Source: a virus
Strand: one strand, 5' to 3'
DNA: 31,608 bases
Virus record (IMG/VR): IMGVR_UViG_3300009335_000004
Location: 1 to 31,608 of that record
Shown: in pieces, positions 22,713 through 29,275 of the stretch
How the letters are laid out: each line of letters starts with the position of its first letter
Numbering within the stretch: position 1 is the stretch's first letter
Notes under the pieces: generated by a model
The model's input: the letters and a program-made list of their open reading frames with translations, nothing else
What the model was told of the DNA's origin: nothing
The model's database searches: none
Program-made: the position numbers and the translations under genes

Positions 22713-23453
22713 TTATAATCTGTGTTCTGCATAGTTTATGAATTTTGTCCACTCTCTTAAGTTATGCTCACCTACTTGTTTGTAATTTGTGAATTTCTTG
22801 TTCTCTGGTTTCTTGATAGTTCTAACTCTATCTTTATCAAACACAGATACAGCTCCATATCTAACTCCACCAATCCATGAACTACTATCTACCGAATGAA
22901 ACCTCAACGATTTAAGCCATTTGAAGTGAGTCATGCCTAATCCGTGTACATTACACTTTTTTGCTCTAGCATCAGCAATAAATTTAGGGATTTTATGATA
23001 TTTACTCTCTTTCAGTCCATCGGTTATAAATGCACCAAAACAGATATAGCTATAATCGTGACATATCTCTAGCCACTTGTCATATCCTCTATTTAAGTGC
23101 CAAACTGGCATTGATTGCCAGCCTACTTTTTTTTCTAGTCGCTCTCTCAACCGCTCCACTTCTTTTAAACCAACAATCTTATCAATGTCCACTTCAACAT
23201 AGTTTTTAATGTTGTGTTTTTTTACATAAACAGCATAGTTGTCTACATATTTCTCCCAATCTACCCCGCGAGCGTCTTTGCCATTCAGATAAGTAAATAT
23301 CCCAGAATCAAGAATAAAGTCTTTCCATTTAGGAAAATAAGAAGTCAAGGTTTTGTCTTTCTGTGAGTAATGGTAGGAAGATAGACAGTATATTTCTTTA
23401 GGTTCAGCATGAGTAAACATAATAAGATTATTAATAGCTAGATAAATCTTCAT
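22713..23453 (-). CDS. dpdA: DpdA-like DNA transglycosylase (TGT-related), 246 aa
   Basis: Would exchange guanine in DNA for a 7-deazaguanine base, by the same chemistry as tRNA-guanine transglycosylase. Supporting motifs: LDSGIF with D49, matching the DSGGF of TGT; VEVDID with D89; a VHGLGMTHFKWL strand near 169; and SVDSSSW with D189, the likely nucleophile. The tRNA-specific C-terminal zinc site of TGT (CxCxxC) is missing, which fits a DNA substrate. It overlaps the ParB-like gene by 4 bases (ATGA) and is followed by queF. The product base, preQ0 or preQ1, cannot be told from sequence. Confidence 0.85.
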   Translation of the reverse strand: MKIYLAINNLIMFTHAEPKEIYCLSSYHYSQKDKTLTSYFPKWKDFILDSGIFTYLNGKDARGVDWEKYVDNYAVYVKKHNIKNYVEVDIDKIVGLKEVERLRERLEKKVGWQSMPVWHLNRGYDKWLEICHDYSYICFGAFITDGLKESKYHKIPKFIADARAKKCNVHGLGMTHFKWLKSLRFHSVDSSSWIGGVRYGAVSVFDKDRVRTIKKPENKKFTNYKQVGEHNLREWTKFINYAEHRL

Positions 23454-23983
23454 GTTTGTAACAGATTCAAAACAATAGATTCTTTAGTTCCTTCGTGATT
23501 AGCAAACAATTCAATGATTTGAGTGTAATCTTCATCGTTGTATTCTAAAACAATCTTGTTGGCATTTTGCTTCTCTGTCGTATCATCTTCAAAAAAATCA
23601 TCTAAATCGATTTCAGATGTACCCCAAGTTTTAAGCCCCCATTTGTCAAGAGCTTCTGTATCCCATTCGGTAGATAATAAATCCCAATCCCACTCACCAA
23701 ATCCTACGTTATCTTTGATAATGAATTCTCTTTGTTGCTCTTCGGTCAAACTACTAGCTTTGATTACTGGTACTTTCTTTAACCCTGCTTCTTTGCAAGC
23801 CACTAGGCGCATATTGCCACCTAATACCACCATATCGTCATTAACAACGATTGGTCTAATATCAAGCATTTGTGGAAACTCTTTAATAGAGGATACTAGC
23901 TTATCTAAGTTCTCATCTTTCAAGACGCGCGGATTGTTTGGGTTGCGCTTTATTTTCTCTAAACTTGTGAGGGTTGCTTTCAT
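23450..23983 (-). CDS. ParB-like nuclease/ATPase-fold protein, 177 aa
   Basis: N-terminal ParB/sulfiredoxin-like domain (about 1-95): NPNNPR near 15, IRPIVVNDDMVVLGGNMRLVA without its ends near 42-62 (the GGxxR box), then a helical part with EWDWDLLSTEWD. The C-terminal part (from about 125) is acidic. ParB-like proteins of this type often sit beside phage DNA-modifying enzymes. Here it is translationally coupled to DpdA, so a role in target choice or DNA opening for DpdA is plausible; bacterial dpd clusters also pair DpdA with DpdB, recalled as ParB-like. Confidence 0.75.
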   Translation of the reverse strand: MKATLTSLEKIKRNPNNPRVLKDENLDKLVSSIKEFPQMLDIRPIVVNDDMVVLGGNMRLVACKEAGLKKVPVIKASSLTEEQQREFIIKDNVGFGEWDWDLLSTEWDTEALDKWGLKTWGTSEIDLDDFFEDDTTEKQNANKIVLEYNDEDYTQIIELFANHEGTKESIVLNLLQT

Positions 23984-23986
23984 ATT

Positions 23987-24286
23987 CTAAAACGGGATGT
24001 CATCTTCAAATTCGTCATTAACTGTTGCGCTTACCGCTTGAACAGCTTGGGCAACATAGGGGTCTTTAACTTGACCAGTTAGCATCTTACTGCCGTTCTG
24101 AGTAACTTTGTACTGACCAGTTTGTTTATCAGTTGAAAACCATAAACCGATTTCCTTATCAACACCGTCAAAATTAACCTTTACAGTTAGAATTGGTTTA
24201 CTACCTTTAGCTTCTACGCCAGCTTTGTTGAATAGTCCGTTATCAACGAAAGCTATTGCTGTATTTGTATTATCATAATCCGACAT
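23987..24286 (-). CDS. Small SSB-like protein with DDIPF tail, 99 aa
   Basis: The C terminus EFEDDIPF matches the acidic tip of bacterial SSB (DDDIPF), which recruits replication and repair partners. The first ~75 residues are beta-rich (ILTVKVNFDG, EIGLWFSTD, YKVTQNGSKML) and could form a small OB-like fold, though standard SSB motifs are not obvious. It lies two genes after the ERF-like annealase. A good ribosome site AAGGAGAACAGATG lies inside the upstream gene (14-base overlap). Confidence 0.65.
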   Translation of the reverse strand: MSDYDNTNTAIAFVDNGLFNKAGVEAKGSKPILTVKVNFDGVDKEIGLWFSTDKQTGQYKVTQNGSKMLTGQVKDPYVAQAVQAVSATVNDEFEDDIPF

Positions 24287-24671
24287 CTGTTCTCCTTTGT
24301 TTTTTAATTCCTAAATAGTTCTTGGTTACGAGGCTTCCTATATTCTCCACCGTGATTGGTGGCGGAAACCCGCTCTTGTCATTAACACCTAGCCAACCAG
24401 CTAGAGTAGCTAATTTGTTAATTCTTTCAAAACGAAAGACATAACCTCTGAAAGCCATAGCGTGTGCAACTGTATAGCCTTTGGTTGTTGCCATTCTCAC
24501 AATGCTTTCATCTTGTGTTGTCCAGCCCCTCTTGGCTTGAGCGTGTGCTACAGTCCAACCTAATTTGTTCGAAAGCCTAAGAATAAAGTCTTCATTAAAA
24601 AATCTAAATTTACCCCTCATATCTTTCGTGCTTAAAATCCTTAGAGCATCTTCAAAATCTTCTACTACCAT
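24273..24671 (-). CDS. Protein with degenerate ankyrin-like repeats, 132 aa
   Basis: Two clear repeats are seen: LGWTVAHAQAKRGWTT near residues 37-52 and KGYTVAHAMAFRGYVF near 64-79, with a worn third at LAGWLGVND. The G-x-TVAH-x-A-x-x-G core resembles the ankyrin GxTPLHxAAxxG loop-helix start. This suggests a small protein-binding adaptor. It is between the annealase and the SSB-like gene. AAAGGAG precedes ATG 24671. Confidence 0.6.
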   Translation of the reverse strand: MVVEDFEDALRILSTKDMRGKFRFFNEDFILRLSNKLGWTVAHAQAKRGWTTQDESIVRMATTKGYTVAHAMAFRGYVFRFERINKLATLAGWLGVNDKSGFPPPITVENIGSLVTKNYLGIKKQRRTDVGL

Positions 24672-24793
24672 AATAACTCCTTTGTTTAGTTAAAAGTGAC
24701 TACTTAGGGTAGTCAATCCCGCATAAGACCTAACGAGGTGCGGAGATTCAAATGAAAGAAGTTCACCCCGACTAACCATTGCGATAGGTTAAT
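24672..24793 (-). other. Structured 122-base leader/intergenic RNA
   Basis: No convincing gene. In the minus direction CCGC/GCGG encloses an ACCT-CGTT-AGGT hairpin, and then TGACTAC pairs with GTAGTCA around CCTAA (24715-24697), followed by CTTTTAA. The TTAGG of the first hairpin loop side and the CCTAA loop of the second are complementary. It ends with the AAAGGAG of the next gene. It could attenuate or control the recombination/modification genes downstream. Confidence 0.4.
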
Positions 24794-25399
24794 TTATAAT
24801 TCATCTCCGAACAGGCTAATGGCTTTATCACATATTTGTGTGATGCCTTCTGATTCTGCTTGAAAATAAATAGTCTTTGCTTTGTTAATATCTCCCCTTT
24901 CTTTAGCATTATCCAACAACTCAAATGCCTTGTTAATTCTTGCATTTTGTTGTTGTGTAGGTGTTGTATTATACAGCTTTTTTTCTGTTTTAGGCGCTTT
25001 TTTTGAAACTTTGCCAGAAACCATATTGCCATCATCATCTTCTGTTTCAAGCCCGAACATTGAAATTAACGCATATCGTCTCGCGTAGGTTATAGCAGAG
25101 CCTAACTGTTGCATGTCATTCTTGGTTAGTATCAACCTAACCATTGATTCAACGCTTTGGTCTGGGTTATCCTGCATATATACCGTGGTTTTTAGATAAT
25201 CAAAACCATCTAATACAGTTGGTGATTGTACATATACCAACCCAACCTCATCTAGCACTGGATTGATTGCGCCAATCACTGTGTTAATATCAGCATAATT
25301 ACTGCCGAAAAAAGGGTTTTTTGACGTTTTCTTTATCGTGTCAATCTTGCCCCTGAATTCGGCAAAAGCTTCCATAATGTTTCTGTTTGAAGTAGTCAT
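24794..25399 (-). CDS. ERF-family single-strand annealing protein, 201 aa
   Basis: Promotes annealing of complementary single strands and phage recombination or circularisation. The N-terminal half shows the ERF pattern: KNPFFGSNYADINTVI near 27-42 and the block QQLGSAITYARRYAL near 95-110 followed by GLETEDDDGN. The C-terminal third is Lys/Gln-rich with a short acidic end, as in other ERF proteins, probably for contacting SSB. AGGAGATATAAATG fixes the start. The VRR-NUC and HNH nucleases elsewhere could act with it. Confidence 0.85.
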   Translation of the reverse strand: MTTSNRNIMEAFAEFRGKIDTIKKTSKNPFFGSNYADINTVIGAINPVLDEVGLVYVQSPTVLDGFDYLKTTVYMQDNPDQSVESMVRLILTKNDMQQLGSAITYARRYALISMFGLETEDDDGNMVSGKVSKKAPKTEKKLYNTTPTQQQNARINKAFELLDNAKERGDINKAKTIYFQAESEGITQICDKAISLFGDEL

Positions 25400-25613
25400 T
25401 TATATCTCCTAGTTTTTTATTAACATGTTTCTCTCGCTTATCGACAAGCGTGTAATCTTTAGAGCCTGTCAACTTCTTGACAATAGTATCGATTTTGTCA
25501 ACCGTTCTACATTTAAGGATTGAGATTTTTATCAGTCGATGCGATTGGTCTATCCTACTAAAATCACACATCCACTCATCGTATAACTCAACCACACTAT
25601 CAGTATGGAACAT
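25341..25613 (-). CDS. Hypothetical protein, 90 aa
   Basis: Basic protein overlapping the annealase start by 59 bases and the upstream HTH-like gene by 14 bases. I chose the ATG at 25613 (MFHTDSVVELYDEW), the one nearest the upstream stop. No good ribosome site is seen, so expression would depend on coupling. Residues 30-75 look helical with many Lys. The reason for calling it is that it fills an otherwise empty 200 bases in a tightly packed operon. Confidence 0.45.
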   Translation of the reverse strand: MFHTDSVVELYDEWMCDFSRIDQSHRLIKISILKCRTVDKIDTIVKKLTGSKDYTLVDKREKHVNKKLGDINDYFKQKHYGSFCRIQGQD

Positions 25614-25821
25614 AATCATCAAGCATATAGTTAGCAACTACACATTTTTCACCATATCTATTGTGTATAGTTTTATTCTCTGTAGTTATACCAACACCCT
25701 CGCGCCTTAGTATATAAATTACGGCTGAAAGCCTGTATATACCTAAATCTGTCCAAGCACGTAACGGGTCTATTGATTGGTTATTGACTAGATAACGTCT
25801 AAGTCTATCCTTCTGGGTCAT
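25600..25821 (-). CDS. HTH-like small protein, 73 aa
   Basis: The sequence MTQKDRLRRYLVNNQSIDPL and the following LGIYRLSAVIYILRREG look like a winged-helix N-terminal module of the sort found in small phage proteins. The second half, GITTENKTIHNRYGEKC, would be the wing. The start at 25821 has GAGGAGG upstream, lying inside the previous gene's acidic C terminus. A regulatory or DNA-binding role is likely. Confidence 0.6.
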   Translation of the reverse strand: MTQKDRLRRYLVNNQSIDPLRAWTDLGIYRLSAVIYILRREGVGITTENKTIHNRYGEKCVVANYMLDDYVPY

Positions 25822-26071
25822 AATGCTCCTCCTCTTCAAGTTCGGTGATGACGCTCATACAAACACTTGAACACAGATTACGAGCTTGCTCTTCTGTTAA
25901 CATATCCAACATTTCCGTTTTGAGTCCATGATAAACTTCTATTACTGCTAGAATATCATCACGCTCATCTTGACTTGTTGCGCGCGCAATCATTTTATCT
26001 ATAGCGCCCTTAAATTTATCCCACCTTTCATCTTTAGGTGCGAACTCTATAACTTTACCCTTCTGGCTCAT
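25805..26071 (-). CDS. Hypothetical acidic protein, 88 aa
   Basis: Helical protein of unknown function in a chain of overlapping small genes. The last residues (EEEEHYDPEG) are encoded by the ribosome binding site and start of the next gene. A similar ending, HEPEG, occurs in the gene upstream, so the two junctions look like copies. AGGAGG precedes ATG 26071. Confidence 0.6.
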   Translation of the reverse strand: MSQKGKVIEFAPKDERWDKFKGAIDKMIARATSQDERDDILAVIEVYHGLKTEMLDMLTEEQARNLCSSVCMSVITELEEEEHYDPEG

Positions 26072-26258
26072 GTAGAACCTCCTTCATTAAGTTTTGGCGA
26101 TAATCTTTAAATTGACTTAACACGGATTCTCTACCGCCTTTGAACCCGAATTCCGATTTAATAATTGAATAGGCTGTACGCCCTCTGGATTTAAGACCTT
26201 TTAGCTCTAATTCTAAAGCCTTTTCCAAAACTGCCAATTGATATAAATTAACATTCAT
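26055..26258 (-). CDS. Hypothetical helical protein, 67 aa
   Basis: Leu/Glu/Lys-rich N-terminal helix (about 3-24), then a basic segment with GRTAYSIIKSEFGFKGG. It overlaps the previous gene by 11 bases and the next by 17. The second half could be a DNA-contact region. I do not recognise the family; expression with the early operon is likely. Confidence 0.55.
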   Translation of the reverse strand: MNVNLYQLAVLEKALELELKGLKSRGRTAYSIIKSEFGFKGGRESVLSQFKDYRQNLMKEVLHEPEG

Positions 26259-26469
26259 GATGTGCCTTCTCCCATACTAATTCATAGAACACAGTAGTAT
26301 GCTCATTCATAAAGGCATCACAATCATCGCTAGATAATGGCTCGCCGTTATTGTACTTTGCGCTTGCTATAAAAGCATCGCAGAAATCTGGATAATCCTT
26401 ATAGTCAATCCCGTCAATCTTTACAGACTCCAAATCAACCAAGTCTATATCTAATCGTCCTGATTTCAT
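26248..26469 (-). CDS. Hypothetical acidic protein, 73 aa
   Basis: Strongly acidic with several aromatic residues (IDGIDYKDYPDFCDAF). The ATG overlaps the previous stop as ATGA. The charge distribution resembles DNA-mimic proteins that block host DNA-binding enzymes, but many phage proteins are acidic, so this is only a remark. Confidence 0.55.
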   Translation of the reverse strand: MKSGRLDIDLVDLESVKIDGIDYKDYPDFCDAFIASAKYNNGEPLSSDDCDAFMNEHTTVFYELVWEKAHHEC

Positions 26470-26639
26470 AAAGCACCTATATCCCGAAGCATTGCCTCTG
26501 TTAGCTTGTCTGATTCCCGCTTGTGTTCCTCAGTCATCATTTGCTCATGAGCGTATGACATGAAGTCTGGCTCTTGGTCTTGAACAACAGGCGGAACTGG
26601 TAGATTTGCCAGCTTACTCTTTAGCTTTTGAATCTTCAT
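26466..26639 (-). CDS. Hypothetical protein, 57 aa
   Basis: The start at 26639 makes an ATGA overlap with the upstream stop; a longer frame would run inside that gene. Basic N terminus (MKIQKLKSKLANLPVPPVV), then an acidic helical part. Function unknown. Confidence 0.5.
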   Translation of the reverse strand: MKIQKLKSKLANLPVPPVVQDQEPDFMSYAHEQMMTEEHKRESDKLTEAMLRDIGAL

Positions 26640-26821
26640 CTCAACCACCCTCCCATGTGTACAATGTATGGCACGAGTCCGCACATAAATCCAACTACAA
26701 ATCCGCGCTTGAATAGCCGTGACACTTTGTATCTTTCAACTGTCATTGGGTATTGTTTCAAAGTGGCTAGACCTTTAGTCCATAGCCAGTGATTGGTTGC
26801 TCTTCTGATATTATTTACCAT
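26636..26821 (-). CDS. Small membrane protein, 61 aa
   Basis: The ATG at 26821 overlaps the end of the previous gene by 7 bases and has GGGAG upstream. Basic N-terminal half with WLWTKGL, then one hydrophobic stretch (FVVGFMCGLVPYIVHMGGWL, about residues 41-60) that reads as a membrane helix. An inner-membrane role is likely; function unknown. Confidence 0.55.
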   Translation of the reverse strand: MVNNIRRATNHWLWTKGLATLKQYPMTVERYKVSRLFKRGFVVGFMCGLVPYIVHMGGWLR

Positions 26822-27111
26822 GCTGGATTCTCCCATATGATTTTCCAAATATCATCTTGCTCCAAACTATGCAAGGTGTCGTAGTGCATTTGAACCGATG
26901 AAATTTCATCCAAAGCATCTCTTAGCGCTTCTATTGATTCCATCTTAAACTTGACATTGAAGTCTTTATCTAAATGATGCTCAACAACAGCTATCGTTGC
27001 CCAAACTTCGATAGAGAACCTGTACAACTCATCCTCATATTTTGCATTGTGAGCATGCTCCATACGGTCATGCTCGATTTCGTCCATTAAAACTCTATCT
27101 ATGTATTCCAT
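26815..27111 (-). CDS. Hypothetical acidic protein, 98 aa
   Basis: Helical, acidic and His-rich (MDEIEHDRMEHAHNAKYEDE at residues 9-28). It follows a GNRA-loop hairpin and the same CGGAGAAGAAAA ribosome site as the gene at 114-305, suggesting joint control. The His/Glu pattern might bind metal, but no known motif is complete. Confidence 0.6.
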   Translation of the reverse strand: MEYIDRVLMDEIEHDRMEHAHNAKYEDELYRFSIEVWATIAVVEHHLDKDFNVKFKMESIEALRDALDEISSVQMHYDTLHSLEQDDIWKIIWENPAW

Positions 27112-27127
27112 TTTTCTTCTCCGTAGC

Positions 27128-27143
27128 GGGGGATTTCTCCCCC
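27128..27143 (-). promoter_or_regulatory. GNRA-tetraloop hairpin just before a ribosome binding site
   Basis: In the minus RNA, GGGGGA pairs with TCCCCC around GAAA. Then GCTACGGAGAAGAAAAATG follows, the start of the 26815-27111 gene. Design and downstream bases match the hairpin at 321-338 although the stems differ. Confidence 0.6.
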
Positions 27144-27150
27144 TGTTGAT

Positions 27151-27477
27151 TTAAGCGTTAGCTAGTTTGTACTCTTCTTCTGAAACAGCGTTGCCTGATT
27201 CAACAATATCTAACCAAACTTTTACTTTAAGAACATCCATGTTTTGAATTGCACGGATTTCATCTTTGACAACCCAGTTTTTATTGTCCTTAGTGGTATC
27301 GCTATAAACAAGATAAGAGGCAATCCCACTAAGTTTGTTTTTGATACTGTCTTGCATGTGACTAACCATTTCTTCTCTATTTTCTTCGATATAGTTTTTC
27401 AGAATCTTAACATCGATGTCAATGGCTTGGTTAACGGCATCAATAATTTTTGCTTGTTTTTTAGTAAGTTTTTTCAT
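27151..27477 (-). CDS. Hypothetical helical protein, 108 aa
   Basis: Lys-rich start (MKKLTKKQAKIIDAV), acidic middle, mostly helical. I chose the ATG at 27477, which has AGGAG at 7 bases; the ATG at 27483 is too close to it. It follows a TATAAT (27526-27521) that could give it a promoter. It shows no catalytic motif and no recognised family. Confidence 0.6.
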   Translation of the reverse strand: MKKLTKKQAKIIDAVNQAIDIDVKILKNYIEENREEMVSHMQDSIKNKLSGIASYLVYSDTTKDNKNWVVKDEIRAIQNMDVLKVKVWLDIVESGNAVSEEEYKLANA

Positions 27478-27520
27478 TTTCATTCTCCTGTTTTGGTTAT
27501 AGCTTAATTGCTATACTTAT

Positions 27521-27526
27521 ATTATA
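27521..27526 (-). promoter_or_regulatory. Possible promoter -10 before the 108-aa gene
   Basis: TATAAT preceded by AATAAAAAAAGGTC, resembling the spacer of the two strong promoters (A-run, then GG). The -35 position reads AGCTGT, a poor match. The box is just downstream of the HNH gene stop, in a 60-base AT-rich gap. Confidence 0.35.
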
Positions 27527-27538
27527 GACCTTTTTTTA

Positions 27539-27817
27539 TTAATACAGCTGTTTTTTTAAAAAATTATCAACTTTTTTTAAATAATATTCTTGCTCATCAA
27601 ACATGAATTCCCAAGTCTTGACTCCAATCTGGTGGATACCATCCTTGCCTCGATGATGATTTGGACACAAGGGTATCGTGTATTCGTCTTTAGCTTTCTG
27701 CCCCATGCCACTATACTTAATGCCAAGCAAGTGATGTATCTCTGCTGGCAAGCCACAAACTACACAACCGTATTCTGACAGCGCGTTGAACCTTTCTTTT
27801 TTGTCCTTGTTTGTCAT
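27539..27817 (-). CDS. HNH nuclease, Ref-like, 92 aa
   Basis: The motif order CVVCG (18-22), EIHHLLG (26-32), IPLCPNHHRG (48-57) and GIHQIGVKTWE (60-70) matches the zinc HNH fold of the P1 Ref / recombination-enhancement nuclease group, also common near phage ninB/ninG genes. Ref-type enzymes cut DNA with RecA help. It lies in the replication-recombination block. It is short, so only the nuclease core is present. Confidence 0.8.
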   Translation of the reverse strand: MTNKDKKERFNALSEYGCVVCGLPAEIHHLLGIKYSGMGQKAKDEYTIPLCPNHHRGKDGIHQIGVKTWEFMFDEQEYYLKKVDNFLKKQLY

Positions 27818-27820
27818 CTG

Positions 27821-27997
27821 TTATTGGGACTTCTCTTCATCTTCTTCTGATATTAATGAAACGGATTTAAACCCCATCTTCTTCAACCAATAAAGAACGG
27901 TTAGTTGTGCATGATGCCCCCAGAAGTTATCTGTGTGTAAAGACGATTTCTTCAGAACTTTGCAAGCGAAGATAGCATCATCTATATCAACTTTCAC
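27821..27997 (-). CDS. Small protein, 58 aa, GTG start
   Basis: The GTG at 27997 overlaps the upstream stop (TAGTG), with GGAGG at 7 bases. The frame is 58 codons, with an acidic N terminus (KVDIDDAIFACKVLKK), a GHHAQLTVLYWLKK helix and an acidic tail. Tight coupling on the 5' side and a 3-base gap to the next ATG support it. Function unknown. Confidence 0.6.
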   Translation of the reverse strand: MKVDIDDAIFACKVLKKSSLHTDNFWGHHAQLTVLYWLKKMGFKSVSLISEEDEEKSQ

Positions 27998-28227
27998 TAA
28001 TCCTCCAGTTTCACTATGTCAGATAGTAGGTGAGCATATTCTATTGTTTCAGTATCACCAAATCTTGGAGAGAGGTAACCAAGTTCTAAACTATCATCTT
28101 GCTCTATATCCTCATCACTATCATAAGGGACAAAGTTATAATTAAACTTTCTAAGTGCTTCAGCCTTAGATTTAGCACATATTTCATGTGTTATTACTTG
28201 AACTGATGTTAATTTATATATATTCAT
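27997..28227 (-). CDS. Hypothetical acidic protein, 76 aa
   Basis: Strong ribosome site CAGGAGGATTAATG. N-terminal strand and helix (MNIYKLTSVQVITHEICAKS, then KAEALRKF), followed by an acidic segment DSDEDIEQDD. The N-terminal beta-alpha pattern resembles small phage DpnD/PcfM-like proteins; I hold this lightly. Confidence 0.55.
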   Translation of the reverse strand: MNIYKLTSVQVITHEICAKSKAEALRKFNYNFVPYDSDEDIEQDDSLELGYLSPRFGDTETIEYAHLLSDIVKLED

Positions 28228-28325
28228 TAATCCTCCTGTGTTAATTTTAAATCTTCGTACTCAGCTTCTATCCAAACCGTAGCACCGCAACTCAGTGGCT
28301 GGTTAATGTGAATTTTTGCTTTCAT
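28227..28325 (-). CDS. Micro-protein, 32 aa
   Basis: Coupled on both sides through TAATG overlaps: its ATG with the stop of the DUF1367-like gene and its stop with the ATG of the next gene. Its last codons provide the next gene's AGGAGG. Sequence begins MKAKIHINQPLSCGATVWIE. It may serve mainly as a translational relay; function unknown. Confidence 0.45.
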   Translation of the reverse strand: MKAKIHINQPLSCGATVWIEAEYEDLKLTQED

Positions 28326-28792
28326 TAGTAAAACCCCTCCATCTGTTCCATAACTCGCAACAAGTCACCTTTTGTGTAATTGGTCAAAATCTTATCTAGA
28401 ACCACCTGAACCGTATTGCCGTATAACTTGTTAAACTCAATTTCATCCATGCTTGCAAATCTGATAGACTTAGGCTCAATCCTAACAGAGCCATCAACAC
28501 GATACACTGCCTCATAATAACCAGCCAGAATAATCAAATCTTTTCTAAATCTTTCAAATGATTTCTGAGGCACAACACCCTTCCATCTAGGCTCGTCAAA
28601 CTCATTAGGTGTCCAATGGTCAAATGCGTAATTCAGCAAAGCGAAGTACTTCTTGTGGAACTGATAATTCCTCGGCTTCTTAAACTCACTAACAATTACT
28701 GAGCCAATACCAATCTTGCTCAAATAGTCTTGTGATTGCTCATCATCTGGTGTGAGCGAGTCGTATGCTACCTTTCTAAGCGCTATGTTCAT
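28325..28792 (-). CDS. DUF1367-family phage protein, 155 aa
   Basis: The stretch KKPRNYQFHKKYFALLNYAF (38-57) and the PQKSFERFRKDLIILAGYYE block near 75-94 are typical of the DUF1367 group found in P22-like and other lambdoid phages near replication and recombination genes. The biochemical role is not established. ATGA overlap with the upstream gene. Confidence 0.75.
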   Translation of the reverse strand: MNIALRKVAYDSLTPDDEQSQDYLSKIGIGSVIVSEFKKPRNYQFHKKYFALLNYAFDHWTPNEFDEPRWKGVVPQKSFERFRKDLIILAGYYEAVYRVDGSVRIEPKSIRFASMDEIEFNKLYGNTVQVVLDKILTNYTKGDLLRVMEQMEGFY

Positions 28793-29274
28793 CTCTCTCT
28801 TATCCAGTTGTTAGCTTCATCTGAGGTCATGCTTGCTTCTTTCATATAATACTTCTTAGCTTCATACTTCACAAATGCTGGAATATCGCTCAACTTCTGA
28901 TTTCGGAAAAAATCCATCTTTCTTTCATGACTAGAATTCTTCCATAAACCAAACCAATCTATTTGTGCTTCTGTGTATGCAATCATTTTTCTCTCCTGTA
29001 AGGGCGCGATTTGGCGCATTGTCTTTAGTAATTGTGCTGGGACTGGTGGATGCTGAACTCCTGTATCAAAGTGCTGATTTAGGGCAATTTGGCGCGCGTT
29101 GATTTGCCCGTCTGTCAATCTTGATAGCTGGTCTGCAAACTCTTCAATGGTTTTAATCTTGTCGGCTTTACCCCGTATGAAGTAACCATAATTTCTTTCA
29201 CACCATTCAGCAATCTCGGTTGCAATTTCACGATAATCGTGAACGTGTGTATCTGTTTCGTTGTCTGAATACAT
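28789..29274 (-). CDS. Unknown replication-block protein (helicase-loader position), 161 aa
   Basis: The gene immediately follows the replisome organiser, where lambda-like phages carry the helicase loader P. I see no P-family or DnaC-like ATPase motif; the protein is short, helical, and has Trp-rich segments (QIDWFGLWKN). QHPPVPAQLLKTMRQIAPL near 73-92 is a possible conserved block. The loader role is positional inference only. Ribosome site GGGGGTTAGTATG. Confidence 0.5.
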   Translation of the reverse strand: MYSDNETDTHVHDYREIATEIAEWCERNYGYFIRGKADKIKTIEEFADQLSRLTDGQINARQIALNQHFDTGVQHPPVPAQLLKTMRQIAPLQERKMIAYTEAQIDWFGLWKNSSHERKMDFFRNQKLSDIPAFVKYEAKKYYMKEASMTSDEANNWIRER

Positions 29275-29275
29275 A

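Noticed and set aside
24672-24715. preQ1 riboswitch before the modification operon
   Set aside because: The hairpin has a 5-base loop and no C-rich loop/A-rich tail pseudoknot as in preQ1-I; the preQ1-II layout is not seen either.
24680-24769. 29-codon frame with ATG near 24769
   Set aside because: No ribosome binding site and it runs through the structured element.
24690-24775. tRNA-like sequence (TTTGAATCTCCGCACC on the minus strand)
   Set aside because: No matching acceptor strand upstream and no anticodon arm could be drawn.
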